DNA of 20,663 bases. Origin: CBDUQI01 sp965369325. GTDB lineage: Bacteria; Pseudomonadota; Gammaproteobacteria; Steroidobacterales; JBCBZW01. The stretch lies in NCBI GenBank assembly GCA_965369325.1, contig CBDUQI010000095.1:1-20663 (forward strand). The letters are read 5' to 3'. The notes under the pieces were generated by a model. It was not told the DNA's origin, ran no database searches, and worked only from the letters and a program-made list of their open reading frames with translations. The first letter of the stretch is position 1, and each line of letters opens with the position of its first letter. This document shows, one piece after another, positions 15,165 to 20,663 of this stretch. Made by a program: the position numbers and the translations under genes.

Positions 15165-15680
15165 TCAGGCGGCGTCGCTGGCCGCCGCTGCCTGGCCCAT
15201 CATCAGCAGCGACATCGTCCTGGCCGCCAGCAGCTGCAATGCGCTGATATCCGTCTCGTAGGCCCGAGGGCTGCGATCCAGTACGCACAGCGTGCCCACC
15301 GCGTGGCCATTGCGATCCAGCAGCGGTACGCCGGCGTAATAGCGTGCGCCGGACTCGCCCATCACTAACGGGTTTTGCGCAAAGCGCGGATCATCCAGCG
15401 CATCGGGCACAATCAACGGCTCGCGCTGCACGACGGCCGCGCTGCAAAAGCTCCAGTCGCGCGGCGATTCCGGCAGTTTGGTGCCCACCACCGCCTTAAA
15501 CCAAAGCCGGTCACTGTCCACAAAACAAACCAGGGCCATACTCGCGGAGTAGGCCTTAGCGGCCGCGCGCGCGATGTCATCAAAGACGCCTTCTGATCCG
15601 GTGTCCAATATGCAAAGCGCGTGGAGAGCCGCTATCCGGGCATCTTCGTTGGTCGAGAACCCTACTCCGGCTGGAGTCAT
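15165..15680 (-). CDS. Stand-alone GAF domain protein
   Basis: A 171-residue cytoplasmic protein consisting almost entirely of one GAF sensor domain. It begins with N-E-D-A-R-I-A-A-L-H-A-L-C-I-L-D-T-G, followed by A-L-V-C-F-V-D-S-D-R-L-W-F-K-A-V-V-G, then S-F-C-S-A-A-V, the V-P-D-A-L-D-D-P-R-F-A-Q-N-P-L-V block and G-T-L-C-V-L-D-R. This order is that of the GAF domains usually found at the N-terminus of diguanylate cyclases and histidine kinases, but no output domain follows. ATG 15680 has GAGGGTG just upstream; an in-frame ATG at 15752 is less likely. The ligand is unknown; the conserved cysteine in S-F-C is common in this subfamily. It is convergent with the acyl-CoA ligase gene (16-nt gap). 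Confidence 0.85.
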   Translation of the reverse strand: MTPAGVGFSTNEDARIAALHALCILDTGSEGVFDDIARAAAKAYSASMALVCFVDSDRLWFKAVVGTKLPESPRDWSFCSAAVVQREPLIVPDALDDPRFAQNPLVMGESGARYYAGVPLLDRNGHAVGTLCVLDRSPRAYETDISALQLLAARTMSLLMMGQAAAASDAA

Positions 15681-15998
15681 ATCACCCTCACTACTAAATC
15701 GTTTCGACTGCTGGTACCTTGTTATCGGTTGGCCAAATCCGGACTTGAGCAAAAGTGATACCTTGCATCAAGAACCTTGGGTCGATACCGAGCTACGCTT
15801 AAGGAAACCCCTTAGCAACGCTTAAGAAAATAGAAGATGACGGCTTCGCTCCGGTACACTGCGGCGGTGCCTGCCGTGGCATGGGAGCCAATGTTCTCGC
15901 CCGGCAGCGTGCTCCGCATGGAGACGCAGGTCACGGATTACCGCGCCATGTGCAATACACTGGCGCTTCCCCTCCAACCCACTTAATGAGAAACGGCT
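15681..15998. other. Divergent intergenic region between the GAF gene and pyrophosphatase
   Basis: 318 bases. Near 15795-15827 the 9-mer ACGCTTAAG occurs twice with a TAAGG-AAACC-CCTTA hairpin between the copies, a possible regulatory site. TACACT hexamers near 15855 and 15955 are weak -10 candidates for ppa. A short ORF of 49 codons (15837-15986) is listed separately. Nothing else is seen. Confidence 0.4.
15837..15986 (+). CDS. Possible small ORF upstream of pyrophosphatase (49 residues)
   Basis: ATG 15837 to TAA 15984-15986, ending 12 nt before the ppa start. Third codon positions are mostly G or C, as in the real genes here. The peptide is not hydrophobic overall, has one cysteine and matches nothing I recognise. 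The ribosome binding site is poor (AGAAG directly before the ATG). It could be a leader peptide or a chance ORF in GC-rich DNA; chance is at least as likely. Confidence 0.2.
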   Translation: MTASLRYTAAVPAVAWEPMFSPGSVLRMETQVTDYRAMCNTLALPLQPT

Positions 15999-16613
15999 AT
16001 GACGCACGACTATCTCGCCTGGCGCCCGCACCCCTGGCATGGACTGGACCCGGGTGAGCGCGCACCGGAAATCGTCACCGCCTACATCGAAATGACGCCG
16101 GCCGACCGGGTGAAGTATGAGACCGACAAGCGCACCGGGTATATCCGGGTGGACCGCCCGCAGCGCAATGCCTCCAACCCGCCCGCGTTATATGGATTTA
16201 TTCCGCGCACTCTGTGCGCTACACGGGTAGCAAAGCTGTCTGGTGAAGACCTGCCGGGCGATGACGATCCGCTGGACATCTGCGTGCTATCAGAGCGCCC
16301 GATTACGCGGGCCAACATCATTATGGACGTGCGTGTGGTGGGCGGCCTCACCATGATCGACCACGACGAAGTGGACGATAAGATTGTCGCCGTGCTGACC
16401 AACGACAATGTTTACGGCCTCGCGCGGGATATCGCGGAGCTGCCGCCTATCCTGGTGGAGCGGCTTATCCACTATTTTCAAACCTACAAATGGATTCCGG
16501 GTGAGGAAAACGGCGTGGTGATCAAGCAACCCTACGGGCATGAGCGCGCATGGGACGTGGTGAGTGCGGCGCGAGCTGACTACGAGGCGACCTTCGAGAC
16601 ACCAGCGCCCTGA
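15999..16613 (+). CDS. ppa: Family I inorganic pyrophosphatase
   Basis: A 204-residue soluble enzyme hydrolysing pyrophosphate to two phosphates. The family signature D-D-D-P-L-D (residues 88-93), which binds Mg, is intact. Y-G-F-I-P at 65-69 and D-D-K-I-V-A-V at 126-132 match the conserved core. The C-terminal F-Q-T-Y-K region is also typical. It is somewhat longer than E. coli Ppa (about 176 residues) because of an N-terminal extension containing W-R-P-H-P-W-H-G-L-D. ATG 15999 is preceded by TGAGAAACGGCT, a modest ribosome binding site. A strong hairpin follows the gene at 16629-16651. Confidence 0.93.
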   Translation: MTHDYLAWRPHPWHGLDPGERAPEIVTAYIEMTPADRVKYETDKRTGYIRVDRPQRNASNPPALYGFIPRTLCATRVAKLSGEDLPGDDDPLDICVLSERPITRANIIMDVRVVGGLTMIDHDEVDDKIVAVLTNDNVYGLARDIAELPPILVERLIHYFQTYKWIPGEENGVVIKQPYGHERAWDVVSAARADYEATFETPAP

Positions 16614-16628
16614 TCCCGCCCCGGCGGC

Positions 16629-16651
16629 GGTGCACGCGGTGCGCGTGCACC
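16629..16651. terminator. Strong hairpin between convergent ppa and zinc-ribbon genes
   Basis: GGTGCACGC and GCGTGCACC form perfect 9-bp arms around a 5-nt loop, lying exactly between the two stop codons (16613 and 16652). No T-run follows on either strand. It is positioned like a shared terminator or 3'-end stabiliser, but not a classical Rho-independent site. Confidence 0.45.
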
Positions 16652-16891
16652 TCAGCCGCGCAGCAAAAACATGCCGGTGAGTATCAGTGCGGCGACAAAC
16701 AGGAACAGCTTGCCCAGATTAGCGCTGCTGCGCTGCTCCTCATGCAAGCGCTCGCGCAATCGCAAAAGCTCCATATCGCTTAACTCCGCGCAGTGCGGGC
16801 ATGCCTGCGCACGCGCTGGTCGATGTAGGCCGCAGCGCGGGCAGGCATCGGTGGGCGCGCCGGGAGGCAACGGCAGCGGTGGCATCGCCAT
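16652..16891 (-). CDS. Small zinc-ribbon membrane protein of unknown function
   Basis: A 79-residue protein with three parts: a Pro-rich N-terminus; a zinc ribbon with C-P-R-C (17-20) and C-P-H-C (31-34); and a charged helix (about 37-56, L-R-L-R-E-R-L-H-E-E-Q) leading into a single C-terminal transmembrane helix (about 60-78). The ribbon would face the cytoplasm if the protein is tail-anchored. AGGA lies 9 nt before ATG 16891. I do not recognise a named family. The regular domain layout and the ribosome binding site support a real gene. A TATACT (minus strand, 17032-17037) about 140 nt upstream could be its -10 element. Confidence 0.72.
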   Translation of the reverse strand: MAMPPLPLPPGAPTDACPRCGLHRPARAQACPHCAELSDMELLRLRERLHEEQRSSANLGKLFLFVAALILTGMFLLRG

Positions 16892-16905
16892 AAGCGTTAG
16901 TCCTG

Positions 16906-17070
16906 TCAGTTCACGGTGAGCTTGCCCATGCCAGCCTTACCCAAGACCGCCGGGTTGGTTGTTGATGGGGCGGTATCGCGCGCGGCCGCGGGTGCCTCAG
17001 GCACTGACGGCCGCCCCATCCTGCAACGGCGAGTATAGCGGGCATTGAAACCGTCGCGCAGCGCGCCCAT
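16906..17070 (-). CDS. Possible small ORF upstream of the zinc-ribbon gene (54 residues)
   Basis: ATG 17070 to TGA 16906-16908, ending 14 nt before the next gene's start, an operon-like spacing. A start at ATG 17082 would add four residues. The peptide is basic at the N-terminus (several Arg), then Pro/Ala/Thr-rich. There is only a weak GGTG-type ribosome binding site, and a -10-like TATACT lies inside the ORF, which argues against it. Treat as unproven. Confidence 0.2.
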   Translation of the reverse strand: MGALRDGFNARYTRRCRMGRPSVPEAPAAARDTAPSTTNPAVLGKAGMGKLTVN

Positions 17071-17132
17071 ATTAGGCACCATCAAATCAGTCGCGGGGGC
17101 CAGCCCCCTGCTTGGGCCTGGAGAAAGACATC

Positions 17133-17765
17133 ATGGGATTATTCGCAAAGACAACCTTGCCGGAGCCGGCCGCGGCGCTGGCCGGGCGGGATCAACCGCT
17201 GCCACTGAACAACGTGCACTTCGTCAACGGCAATCCGATGCAGGGCCCATTTCCCGAGCCGCTGCAAACCGCCGTGTTCGCCCTAGGCTGTTTCTGGGGC
17301 GCCGAGCGGCTGTTCTGGCAACTGCCCGGCGTGTACTCCACCGCCGTCGGCTACGCCGGAGGCTACACGCCTAACCCAACCTATGAAGAGGTTTGTACGG
17401 GTGGCACCGGGCACACGGAGATCGTACTGGTGGTCTTCGATCCTCACAAGATCGGCTACGAGCAGCTGCTCAAGACCTTCTGGGAAGCGCACGATCCCAC
17501 CCAGGGCATGCGTCAGGGCAATGATGTGGGCACCCAGTACCGCTCGGCCATCTACACCACCACGCTGGGGCAGGCCGAGCAGGCGCAAAGCTCGCTGGAG
17601 GCCTACGAATCCAGCCTAATCGGGTCGGGTCTGGGCAAGATCACCACACAGGTGCTGCCAGCCCCGATGCTGTACTACGCCGAGGATTATCACCAGCAGT
17701 ATCTGGCGAAAAATCCCAACGGCTACTGCGGCCTGAAAGGCACCGGCGTAAGCTGCGCGATTTAA
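17133..17765 (+). CDS. msrA: Peptide-methionine (S)-S-oxide reductase MsrA
   Basis: A 210-residue cytoplasmic repair enzyme reducing methionine-S-sulfoxide in proteins with thioredoxin. The catalytic motif G-C-F-W-G-A-E is at 52-58 (Cys53). G-Y-A-G-G-Y-T-P-N-P-T-Y-E-E-V-C follows, then H-D-P-T-Q-G-M-R-Q-G-N-D-V-G-T-Q-Y-R-S. C-terminal Cys199 (in G-Y-C-G) and Cys208 are the resolving cysteines. It is of the long E. coli type, including the N-terminal extension. ATG 17133 has GGAGAAA about 7 nt upstream; TTG 17112 is less likely. The acetyltransferase gene starts 14 nt after the stop, so the two are probably one operon. Confidence 0.95.
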   Translation: MGLFAKTTLPEPAAALAGRDQPLPLNNVHFVNGNPMQGPFPEPLQTAVFALGCFWGAERLFWQLPGVYSTAVGYAGGYTPNPTYEEVCTGGTGHTEIVLVVFDPHKIGYEQLLKTFWEAHDPTQGMRQGNDVGTQYRSAIYTTTLGQAEQAQSSLEAYESSLIGSGLGKITTQVLPAPMLYYAEDYHQQYLAKNPNGYCGLKGTGVSCAI

Positions 17766-17779
17766 CCCTGAGCCTGATT

Positions 17780-18304
17780 ATGGATTTTTTGATCGAAAGC
17801 GAGCGCTTGCTGATACGCCCCTGGACCGAGGACGACCGCCCGGCGATCACCCGGTTTGTCACCGACCCTCAAATGATGCGCTACATCAGCGATGGGCAAC
17901 CTTGGGACGAGGCGCGGATTGAGGACTTCCTGCAACGTCAGGCCACCGGCTTGACCGGGCCTGGCACCTGCTTTGGCGCGGCGGTAGATCGCGCTACCGG
18001 GCAAATCATCGGTGTCTCGGGCGTGCAATACCTACGCCCCGGTGTTGGCGAGTTGGGCTGGTGGATCGCGCGCGAACGCTGGGGGCACGGGCTGGCAAGC
18101 GAAGGCGCTCAGGCCAGCCTCAACTACGCGGTGGAGCATCTGCAGTTGCGCCGACTGCTAGCCGTCGCGCATCCCGACAACCTTGCATCACTTCGAGTGA
18201 TGGAGAAAATTGGGATGCACAGCCTGGGCATCATGCGCAGCGGTGATATCAACCCGCGCTACGGGGATGAGCCGGGGGCTGTCTACGAGTACTTGGCCGA
18301 CTGA
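17780..18304 (+). CDS. GNAT-family N-acetyltransferase (RimJ/RimL-like)
   Basis: A 174-residue protein of the Acetyltransf_3 type. It begins with the S-E-R-L-L-I-R-P-W strand typical of RimJ/RimL-like enzymes. Residues about 91-111 hold the acetyl-CoA loop in A-R-E-R-W-G-H-G-L-A-S-E-G, and the late A-S-L-R-V-M-E-K-I-G-M motif is intact. The substrate (protein N-terminus, small amine or antibiotic) is not predictable. It follows msrA by 14 nt. The ribosome binding site is weak (CTGAG), so translation may depend on msrA. Confidence 0.88.
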   Translation: MDFLIESERLLIRPWTEDDRPAITRFVTDPQMMRYISDGQPWDEARIEDFLQRQATGLTGPGTCFGAAVDRATGQIIGVSGVQYLRPGVGELGWWIARERWGHGLASEGAQASLNYAVEHLQLRRLLAVAHPDNLASLRVMEKIGMHSLGIMRSGDINPRYGDEPGAVYEYLAD

Positions 18305-18350
18305 TCCTGGGCCCGCGCGCATGCGGCATATCGCGCGAACAAAAAAATCT

Positions 18351-18379
18351 TTTACCTGCCCTGCCCAAGCACCTATGCT
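18351..18379 (+). promoter_or_regulatory. Candidate sigma-70 promoter for the cysteine synthase gene
   Basis: TTTACC (18351-18356) and TATGCT (18374-18379) are spaced 17 nt apart, each matching four of six consensus bases. This is the best-spaced pair seen in the 190-nt gap before the gene and would give a leader of about 110 nt. Confidence 0.35.
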
Positions 18380-18494
18380 TTCGCGTAACGGTTCTCGCAC
18401 CTTAGCCAGCAGACGGTAACTGCCGCTCGATCAGGCGGACACCAGAATTGGGGCGTGCGAGCGCTTGATCCGAGTACTATTTGGGGCCTTCAAA

Positions 18495-19451
18495 ATGATC
18501 TACGACAGCATTATCGACACGATCGGCGGCACGCCCGTCGTAAAACTGCATCGCACAGCGCCCGCGCATGTGACGATGTACGTCAAGGTTGAGAGTTTTA
18601 ATCCCGCCGCTTCGGTCAAAGACCGGTTGGCCTGGGCGATTATCAAAGATGCCGAAGACCGCGGCGCACTTAGCCCGGGGCAAACCGTCATCGAGGCTAC
18701 CTCAGGCAATACGGGTATCGCGCTGGCCATGGTGTGTGCGGCCCGCGGCTACAAATTTGTTGCGACGATGGCCGAGAGTTTCTCGGTCGAGCGTCGCAAA
18801 CTGATGCGGGCGCTGGGCGCGAAAGTCATTCTGACTCCCGCGGCGGAGCGCGGCAGCGGCATGGTCCGCAAGGCCGCTGAACTGGCTGAGAAACACGGCT
18901 GGTTTTTGGCCAACCAGTTTGAGAACCCGGCCAACCCAGCCTACCACCGCAACACCACCGGGCCGGAGATCCTGCAGGATTTCGCCGGTGAACGGCTGGA
19001 TTACTGGGTAAGCGGCTGGGGCACCGGTGGCACCATGACCGGCGCCGGTGAGGTAATCAAACTGGCTCGGCCGGATACCCGGATTATTGCCACCGAACCG
19101 ACCAACGCCGCAATGCTGGCGGGCCAGGAATGGCAGCCTCATAAGATCCAGGGCTGGACGCCCGATTTCATTCCGGGCGTACTCAACCAGGATATCTACG
19201 ATGAAAACATCCCGGTAACCGACGAGGAGGCGATTGCCACCTCACGCGCACTGGCGGCCAACGAAGGCATCTTCGTCGGCATCTCCTCAGGTGGCACTGT
19301 TGCCGCCGCACTCAAAGTCGCTGACAAGGCAGAGCCCGGCAGCGTCATCCTCGCCATGCTGCCGGACACCGGCGAGCGCTACCTCAGCACACCGCTGATG
19401 GCGGATGTGGAAGAAGGCTCTGACGATGAGTGGCTGGCGGCGCAGGGCTAA
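18495..19451 (+). CDS. cysK: Cysteine synthase (O-acetylserine sulfhydrylase), PLP fold type II
   Basis: A 318-residue enzyme making cysteine from O-acetylserine and sulfide. The PLP lysine is Lys42 in N-P-A-A-S-V-K-D-R. The substrate loop T-S-G-N-T-G is at 69-74, the phosphate loop G-T-G-G-T at 176-180, and S-S-G-G-T near the C-terminus binds the PLP ring. The end P-D-T-G-E-R-Y-L-S-T-P-L is characteristic of CysK/CysM. Closely related cystathionine beta-synthase cannot be fully excluded, but no extra domain is present. ATG 18495 has GGGG 8 nt upstream; TTG 18465 would add ten atypical residues. It stands alone, with no serine acetyltransferase gene nearby. Confidence 0.9.
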   Translation: MIYDSIIDTIGGTPVVKLHRTAPAHVTMYVKVESFNPAASVKDRLAWAIIKDAEDRGALSPGQTVIEATSGNTGIALAMVCAARGYKFVATMAESFSVERRKLMRALGAKVILTPAAERGSGMVRKAAELAEKHGWFLANQFENPANPAYHRNTTGPEILQDFAGERLDYWVSGWGTGGTMTGAGEVIKLARPDTRIIATEPTNAAMLAGQEWQPHKIQGWTPDFIPGVLNQDIYDENIPVTDEEAIATSRALAANEGIFVGISSGGTVAAALKVADKAEPGSVILAMLPDTGERYLSTPLMADVEEGSDDEWLAAQG

Positions 19452-19496
19452 GCTCAGGCCCTAAGCGAGGGCACGGTTCACCGCCGCGAACGGAGT

Positions 19497-19514
19497 GCGC
19501 CCCCTGTGGGGCGC
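19497..19514. terminator. GC-rich hairpin between convergent cysK and subtilase genes
   Basis: Perfect 7-bp arms GCGCCCC / GGGGCGC around the loop CTGT, 46 nt after the cysK stop and 68 nt from the subtilase stop. There is no T-run, so it is a weak candidate for a shared terminator. Confidence 0.35.
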
Positions 19515-19581
19515 GCCCGTTCACCTAACCGGCTGCGCCACGCGGACCTGCGCGATCCGCCTGGCAATCGCGACTGGGCGA

Positions 19582-20663
19582 TCAGTCCTGGTCACCCTCG
19601 AACGAATCGGCACACGCGGCGCCCTGCTCATCAGTGCAACTGTCGCTCCATAGATAACTGTCACTCCACAAGTAGCTATCGCTCCACAGATAACTGTCGG
19701 ACCACAAGTACCCATCACTCCACAAGTAACTGTCGGACCAAAGGTAGCTGTCACTCCACAAATAGCCGTTGGCGGACACGTAATGGTTGGCCGCACCTGC
19801 GCTGTAGTCATCGCTCCATGCCGCTGCGCTGGTCCAGATTTCATGCGCCGGCCATTGCGGTCCCCAGGTGACCGCGGTGTTCTCAATCAGAAACACATCC
19901 TCGCCTTCCGCGCGCACCATTCGCGGCGACGGCGCGGAGGTGACAGTACCGGTCTGCTTCAACGCGGCGGCAACATCCAGCACGCCTGCCCCGGCATCGG
20001 TGGGGTCTGCGCTGATCTTGCGTGCCGAGCGCATCGCGCGCGCCTTAACTGTCGCCGGGTTCAGCGTGGGGTCTTTGGAGAGCATCAATGCGGCCGCGCC
20101 GGACATCACGCCCGCCGCCATGCTGGTGCCGGACAGCTCCAGGTACTTGCCATCGCAAGCACCGCCGCAACTGGGAATACGGTCCGCGTATGTGGACTTA
20201 AAGTTCGCGCCTCGAGAGACAGCGGCCACAATGCGGTTACCCGGGGCCAGCAGATCCGGCTTCATCGTGTGATCGTGCATCGACGGTCCCCGGGATGAGA
20301 ACGAAGACACATAGTCATCCGAGAAGTCCACGCCGGTGCCGCGGTCTGTAATCGACCCCACAGTGATGATCTTGGGTGAGTTGCCGGGGCTGGTGATAAA
20401 GAAGTTGCCGTGATGCCCGTGATTGCCAGCTGAGGCGACGACGACAATGCCCGCGTCCCACACCGCCTCTACTGCCAACACCAGCGGATCCTCAGCCGAA
20501 GCGACATCCACCGATTTGCCCAATGACATGTTGATCACGCGGATATTGCGATCCTGCGCATTGTGCAAGACCCAATCGAGGCCCGCGATCACATCGGATA
20601 CCTGCCCACTGCCGTTGTTGCTGAGTACGCGCACATCGTAGATGGCCGCGCCCGGGGCCACGC
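19582..20663 (-). CDS. S8 family (subtilisin-like) serine peptidase, C-terminal part with W-S-D repeat tail (5' end outside window)
   Basis: About 360 residues are visible, and the frame is open at the window edge. The peptidase core shows the oxyanion Asn segment A-S-A-G-N-H-G, F-S-S-R-G-P and K-P-D-L-L-A-P-G, and the catalytic serine in G-T-S-M-A-A-G (near 20120-20140). The catalytic Asp and His lie upstream, off the window. The F-S-S-R-G-P and K-P-D blocks resemble AprX-like subtilases. A C-G-G-A-C pair before the active-site Ser may form a disulfide. After the core comes a linker, then seven copies of the hexapeptide Y-L-W-S-D-S (one ending in Gly), and a short acidic tail with two more cysteines. 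The protein is probably secreted; its signal peptide is not in the window. Confidence 0.92.
   Translation of the reverse strand, partial: VAPGAAIYDVRVLSNNGSGQVSDVIAGLDWVLHNAQDRNIRVINMSLGKSVDVASAEDPLVLAVEAVWDAGIVVVASAGNHGHHGNFFITSPGNSPKIITVGSITDRGTGVDFSDDYVSSFSSRGPSMHDHTMKPDLLAPGNRIVAAVSRGANFKSTYADRIPSCGGACDGKYLELSGTSMAAGVMSGAAALMLSKDPTLNPATVKARAMRSARKISADPTDAGAGVLDVAAALKQTGTVTSAPSPRMVRAEGEDVFLIENTAVTWGPQWPAHEIWTSAAAWSDDYSAGAANHYVSANGYLWSDSYLWSDSYLWSDGYLWSDSYLWSDSYLWSDSYLWSDSCTDEQGAACADSFEGDQD
19640..19765 (-). repeat. Seven tandem 18-bp units encoding Y-L-W-S-D-S
   Basis: The units run without spacers inside the subtilase gene. They keep the peptide almost unchanged while the DNA differs between units. 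The first Ser codon switches between AGT/AGC and TCC from unit to unit; Tyr, Leu and Asp codons vary as well. One unit has Gly in the last position. Confidence 0.93.

Noticed and set aside
18310..18356. Rho-independent terminator after the acetyltransferase gene
   Set aside because: CGCGCG arms with a 12-nt loop are followed by an A-run rather than a T-run on the coding strand.
19640..19765. Short regularly spaced repeats resembling a CRISPR array
   Set aside because: The 18-bp units are directly adjacent with no spacers, lie in frame inside the subtilase gene and encode a hexapeptide repeat.

Overview
The window is GC-rich, gene-dense chromosomal DNA. The products look like those of a free-living, probably aerobic gammaproteobacterium outside the Enterobacterales. 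SpeB, MsrA and P-II read closely like their E. coli counterparts, while the DUF4397 lipoprotein, the subtilase with a W-S-D repeat tail and the glutamate dehydrogenase of animal type are not enterobacterial. I cannot name the genus from sequence alone. I see no tRNA, rRNA, CRISPR array, insertion sequence or phage gene.

Layout. 1-1006: the 3' end of an OPT-family transporter gene and a downstream two-helix membrane protein, an apparent operon. 1007-2371: a decayed stretch of lower GC holding a start-less ORF and a clear alcohol dehydrogenase/quinone reductase pseudogene. 2406-4744: an M50 site-2-type protease (-), a SAM methyltransferase (+) and agmatinase speB (-). 5114-7507: a DUF4397 lipoprotein and a Rossmann/DUF2520 protein (+). 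7504-9143: a two-gene minus-strand operon, an esterase followed by an unrecognised secreted protein. 9299-12366: a multi-zinc-ribbon protein, glutamate dehydrogenase and a P-II protein (+). 12367-13383: an isopenicillin-N-synthase-type 2-oxoglutarate/Fe(II) oxygenase (-). 13517-15680: a fatty acyl-CoA ligase (+) and a stand-alone GAF protein (-). 15999-19451: inorganic pyrophosphatase (+), a small zinc-ribbon membrane protein (-), then msrA, a GNAT acetyltransferase and a cysteine synthase (+). 19582-20663: the 3' part of a subtilase gene (-) that runs off the window.

How it fits together. Most genes are housekeeping or metabolic. The most coherent functional pair is glutamate dehydrogenase followed by P-II (nitrogen assimilation), separated by a leader rich in inverted repeats. 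msrA and the GNAT gene are 14 nt apart and probably co-transcribed. Three convergent pairs have overlapping or abutting stop codons, so the genome is compact here.

I found no convincing new multi-gene system. The points most worth a second look are the hexapeptide-repeat tail of the subtilase, the bacterial glutamate dehydrogenase with an animal-like antenna-region insert, the hairpin-rich leader of P-II, the uncharacterised esterase/secreted-protein operon, and the doubly deleted dehydrogenase pseudogene.
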